Assembly: GCA_023415375.1 (NCBI GenBank)
Contig: JAEZKW010000385.1
Location: 1 to 7,626, forward strand
DNA from: Bacillota bacterium
GTDB taxonomy: Bacteria; Bacillota; UBA4882; UBA8346
Direction of reading: 5' to 3'
Length of the DNA: 7,626 nucleotides
The notes below the pieces were generated by a model that saw only the letters and a list, made by a program, of their open reading frames with translations, searched no databases and was not told the DNA's origin. Position 1 is the stretch's first letter. Each line of letters starts with the position of its first letter. The position numbers were made by a program, and so were the translations under genes. This document shows, in pieces, positions 4,626 to 7,626 of the stretch.

Positions 4626-5399
4626 TTATTTTTTACAAGCACAATGAAATTCATCATGGTCAGCAGTAATTATATAATTGGTAATGATTTCTCTTAATTT
4701 ACCCTGATTTAAAGCCATGACCTGCACAACTTCCCCGTGATTCAAAGGCGCGACTGTAATGCCGGCAGCCCAATTGGTAATAATGCTCAAGTTGGCATAA
4801 CAAATGCCCAGTTCTCTGGCAAGGACGGTTTCCGGAATGCCGGTCATCCCAACCACAGTCCCGCCCAACATCCGAAACATTTTAATCTCGGCAGCAGTTT
4901 CATAACGGGGGCCTTCGAAGCAGACATAACAACCGCCGAGTTGAACCGGGATATTCAATTTAGCCGCCACCTTGCTCAACTCGATCCGCATCGAAGGACA
5001 ATAGGGGTCGGTCATGTCAATATGAGCCCTTTGGACATCTCCGTCTTCATAAAAAGTTAAAGGTCTTTGTTTGGTAAAATCCAGAAACTGGTCAACAATG
5101 ACCATGGTCCCAGGTGCTAATTCCGGTGTTAAGCCGCCCACCGCCGTTGTCGCCACAATCCGCTTTACACCCAGGCTATGAAGTCCCCAAAGATTGGCGC
5201 GATAATTGATCTGATGGGGCAATACCGAATGGTCTTGACCATGCCTGGGAAGAAAGGCAACTTCCAGATCCCCGAGTTTACCAATAAAGGGTTTAATCTC
5301 ACCATAAGGTGTTTCGACCTTTACTTCCCGGACGTGCGAAAGCAAATCAGGCCGGTAGAAACCGGACCCGCCGATAATTCCAAATGTAAGTTCACTCAT
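4626..5399 (-). CDS. MTAP/PNP-family nucleoside phosphorylase (S-methyl-5'-thioinosine or 6-oxopurine type likely)
   Basis: This 257-aa enzyme of the trimeric purine nucleoside phosphorylase/MTAP family splits a purine nucleoside with phosphate into base and (methylthio)ribose-1-phosphate. Visible motifs are IIGGSGF (8-14, phosphate loop), PRHG (51-54), LPHQINYRANL (60-70), TTAVGGL (84-90), FEGPRYET (161-168) and GMTGIPE (184-190). The base-recognition segment reads TNWAAG (208-213). The adenine-specific MTAPs have TDYD here, so Asn209 and Ala211 point to a 6-oxopurine such as methylthioinosine, inosine or guanosine. The mtnP symbol is therefore withheld. The tail ends HCACKK, a CXC motif. 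The ATG at 5399 overlaps the helicase stop (ATGA), and AAGGAGG lies eight bases upstream within the helicase end, indicating translational coupling. The family is certain; the substrate is inferred. Confidence 0.92.
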   Translation of the reverse strand: MSELTFGIIGGSGFYRPDLLSHVREVKVETPYGEIKPFIGKLGDLEVAFLPRHGQDHSVLPHQINYRANLWGLHSLGVKRIVATTAVGGLTPELAPGTMVIVDQFLDFTKQRPLTFYEDGDVQRAHIDMTDPYCPSMRIELSKVAAKLNIPVQLGGCYVCFEGPRYETAAEIKMFRMLGGTVVGMTGIPETVLARELGICYANLSIITNWAAGITVAPLNHGEVVQVMALNQGKLREIITNYIITADHDEFHCACKK

Positions 5400-7626
5400 G
5401 GTTTATTCCTCCTTAGTATGACCAACTTTTGACGCAATTGTTGCTCCACTTTATCCGGTAATCGAACTAGTGGCGGATAGGGAACGTTTTCCTGAGAAGT
5501 TCCCTGATTTGAGTCTGTATGATCTCCTGAATTTATAATGGCCGCCGGGATATAGGGCTCTATTTCCAGTAAATCATGAAGAATAACTAAAGCCGCCTCC
5601 TTATCCGGTATTCTGCCCTTGGGGGTCGTATCCGGGTCAAGTTGAGGATTTGGAGGTAGCGGTGAACCAACACAGGAAGGGCAACCCGCCTCACAACTGC
5701 AAGCGGATATTAGCTCCAGGGCGGCCTGGAATATCTGCTCAACTTTATCAAACGAACGCTGAGCAAAACCGATGCCGCCGGGATATTTATCGTAAATAAA
5801 TAATGATGGAGCTCCATTGTTCATCAAATCAACCATCGATCCGATATCTCCGGTGTCACACATCACCAGGAAAGGCAAGACTTCCGAAATCACATTGGCA
5901 ATACCCAATAATCCTTCAATAGGCTCCCGCCCGAAATCTTTAACTAAATGCAAAGTGCTGGCAGGGGGTATTACCCAAAACGCCTTCGTCTGCATGAGTG
6001 AAGGATCAAGATTGATTTTTCCAAAACCGATGCTATCCCGGGAACCAAATTTAATCTTCCGGAACAAATACGGCTTAATCATCACCTCAACATCTCCGAA
6101 ACCGGTTACAGACTTACGCCAATTGCTTTCCGTCTCTTTTTCGGTCGTGGTGATTTGGACTTCGGTGATGGACTGTGTATAGTAATCGACTTCGATCTTC
6201 TGAACATAGGAGATTTTTTGGGGTACATTCATTTCTTTCACAAAATAAGTCTCACCATCATGGATATAAATGGCTTCGGTATAAATCTGTTGATAGGCGC
6301 TGGCTTCGTCTAAAGTACCGATAACTTTCTTTGGCTCCGTGGTGATGTCCACGATGCTGAAAGTATTGTCGGATATATTTCTAAGGGCCACTTCGGCGGA
6401 CGGGAATCCGGCGCTCCGCCAATACCATTTGCCGCTGATCTGTTTCAATTCTCCTGCTTCAGCCAGCAATTCCAAAATAGCCGGCGAGTATGTACCAAAT
6501 TGATAGCAATCCCCGGCCCCCAGCGGCGCTTCAAAAGCGGCGCTGCGTAAATGTCCCATTAACAAATGGGGGTTATCCGGATCAACCACGGCTGATTCCG
6601 GGCTTTGTTCAAAGAAATAATTCGGATGTTTCACCAGGTATTGATCGATTGGATTTTGATGCGGTATATATATAACCAGAGATTCTTCCCGGGAACGACC
6701 GGCCCGCCCTGCCTGCTGCCATGTAGAAGCGATCGTCCCCGGATAACCGACCAGCAGACACGCTTCCAATTGGCCGATATCGATACCGAGTTCCAATGCA
6801 TTGGTGCTGGTAACTCCCAACAATTCACCGCTAAACAATTGGCGTTCAATTTCCCGCCGTTCTTCAGGCAGGTACCCGCCGCGGTAAGCGCGGATCTTTT
6901 TGGCCAAAGTGGGGCTATGTTTCTGAAGTTGGTCTTGGACATAACGGTACATTAATTCGGTAACAACCCGAGTTTTAGTAAAAGCGATGGTAGGAATCCT
7001 CTCCCGGATCAGTTCCGTCATTAAAGCCGCCGCTTCCGAATTAGCGCTTCTCCGTTCGGTTTTGGCCCCGTCGAGATATGGCGGATTCCAAAAAACAAAA
7101 TATTTACTGCCCCGCGGCGCCCCATCCTGGTCAATTAAACTCATAGGGACGCCCAGTAGACTCTCGGCATGTTGCAACGGGTTGTTGATAGTCGCCGAAG
7201 TGCCGATAAATATGGGATTACTGCCGTAGTTGGCGCAAATGCGCCGTAAACGGCGGATCACATTGGCAACATTGGAGCCGAACACTCCCCGGTAAGTATG
7301 AATTTCATCAATCACTACCAACTGGAGATGAGTAAAGAAATTAGACCAGCCTGGGTGTTTGGGTAAGATCCCTTGATGGAGCATGTCGGGGTTGGTTAGC
7401 ACAAAATTGCCCTGATCCCGTAATTTTTTACGGACGCTTACTGAAGTATCCCCATCGTAGGTTCCCATTACCGGTTTAAGGCCGCTAAGCCCTTCACTCA
7501 AACGGTTCAGGGCTTTGAGTTGGTCCTGAGCCAATGCTTTGGTAGGATACAGAAAAAGCGCCCTGGTCTGCCCGTCGCGAACAAAATTCTCCAAAGCCGG
7601 AATCAGGTAACAAAGGGATTTACCGC
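5396..7626 (-). CDS. DEAD/DEAH-box helicase with C-terminal DUF1998-type Cys cluster (MrfA/YprA family), 5' end off the window
   Basis: This is an ATP-dependent superfamily 2 helicase; the B. subtilis relative MrfA (YprA) takes part in repair of mitomycin-type DNA damage. Counting from the first whole visible codon, GKSLCYLIPA (1-10) is the end of Walker A. YPTKALAQ is at 26-33, TNPDMLH at 77-83, the Walker B box DEIH at 106-109 and GTSATINNP at 141-149. The second RecA domain ends in QQAGRAGR (303-310), after TNALELGIDIG. CSCEAGCPSC (642-651; 5672-5701) is the four-cysteine metal cluster of DUF1998. A Pro-rich, poorly conserved tail of about 90 residues follows. The frame stays open to the right edge, so roughly the first 80-100 residues are missing and the true start is not visible. 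The TTG at 7594 is an internal Leu, not a start. It is the upstream gene of an operon with the phosphorylase. A yprB/mrfB-like exonuclease, often next to this helicase, is not downstream. Confidence 0.93.
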   Translation of the reverse strand, partial: GKSLCYLIPALENFVRDGQTRALFLYPTKALAQDQLKALNRLSEGLSGLKPVMGTYDGDTSVSVRKKLRDQGNFVLTNPDMLHQGILPKHPGWSNFFTHLQLVVIDEIHTYRGVFGSNVANVIRRLRRICANYGSNPIFIGTSATINNPLQHAESLLGVPMSLIDQDGAPRGSKYFVFWNPPYLDGAKTERRSANSEAAALMTELIRERIPTIAFTKTRVVTELMYRYVQDQLQKHSPTLAKKIRAYRGGYLPEERREIERQLFSGELLGVTSTNALELGIDIGQLEACLLVGYPGTIASTWQQAGRAGRSREESLVIYIPHQNPIDQYLVKHPNYFFEQSPESAVVDPDNPHLLMGHLRSAAFEAPLGAGDCYQFGTYSPAILELLAEAGELKQISGKWYWRSAGFPSAEVALRNISDNTFSIVDITTEPKKVIGTLDEASAYQQIYTEAIYIHDGETYFVKEMNVPQKISYVQKIEVDYYTQSITEVQITTTEKETESNWRKSVTGFGDVEVMIKPYLFRKIKFGSRDSIGFGKINLDPSLMQTKAFWVIPPASTLHLVKDFGREPIEGLLGIANVISEVLPFLVMCDTGDIGSMVDLMNNGAPSLFIYDKYPGGIGFAQRSFDKVEQIFQAALELISACSCEAGCPSCVGSPLPPNPQLDPDTTPKGRIPDKEAALVILHDLLEIEPYIPAAIINSGDHTDSNQGTSQENVPYPPLVRLPDKVEQQLRQKLVILRRNKP
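5408..5414 (-). promoter_or_regulatory. Strong ribosome binding site of the phosphorylase gene, inside the helicase coding end
   Basis: AAGGAGG on the minus strand lies eight bases before the phosphorylase ATG and encodes part of the helicase's last residues (LRRNKP). The overlap ATGA of start and stop supports reinitiation in one operon. Confidence 0.8.

Noticed and set aside
7592..7594. TTG as the start codon of the helicase
   Set aside because: The frame continues upstream with GKSLCYLIPA, the end of Walker A, to the window edge. The TTG is an internal leucine and the gene is cut by the edge.
1..7626. CRISPR array, insertion sequence, prophage or defence island
   Set aside because: No regularly spaced repeats, transposase, integrase or toxin-antitoxin-like genes were seen; the helicase belongs to a housekeeping repair family rather than a known defence system.

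Overview
The window looks like chromosomal DNA from a low-to-moderate GC Gram-positive bacterium, probably a spore-forming Bacillota (Clostridia-like) lineage. The hints are strong purine-rich Shine-Dalgarno sequences, stem-loop/T-tract terminators, a YprA/MrfA-type helicase and a small Lys/Gln-rich protein faintly reminiscent of small acid-soluble spore proteins. This placement is inference; no marker gene is present. I see no rRNA, tRNA, CRISPR array, insertion sequence or prophage.

Layout from left to right. (1) 1-1065, minus strand: an acyltransferase-3 family membrane protein whose frame is interrupted by one in-frame TAG at 166-168. The conserved C-terminal part continues in the same frame to the window edge, so this is a nonsense-mutated gene, a recoded codon or a sequencing error. 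(2) 1066-1468: AT-rich intergenic DNA with a nested inverted repeat, a perfect 15-bp hairpin, and a GAAA-loop terminator for the next gene. (3) 1469-3652, minus: a complete GH3 beta-glucosidase-like enzyme without a signal peptide. (4) 3653-4625: an AT-rich block with two small divergent genes. A 54-aa Lys/Gln-rich protein lies on the minus strand with its own terminator at about 3895-3933. A 34-aa zinc-ribbon microprotein lies on the plus strand and ends at a large hairpin. (5) 4626-7626, minus: a two-gene translationally coupled operon. A DEAD/DEAH helicase with a DUF1998-type Cys cluster (MrfA/YprA family, N-terminus beyond the right edge) overlaps by ATGA an MTAP/PNP-family nucleoside phosphorylase.

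How the genes relate: all large genes are on the minus strand but fall into at least three transcription units separated by terminators. The GH3 enzyme would release sugars from oligosaccharides or glycosides taken into the cytoplasm. The phosphorylase would salvage methylthio- or 6-oxopurine nucleosides. The helicase family is tied to DNA repair in Bacillus subtilis. No functional link between the helicase and the phosphorylase is evident beyond cotranscription. I did not find a convincing new multi-gene system. The items most worth a second look are the amber-interrupted acyltransferase, the two microgenes, and the C-terminal CXC motif with 6-oxopurine-type residues in the phosphorylase.
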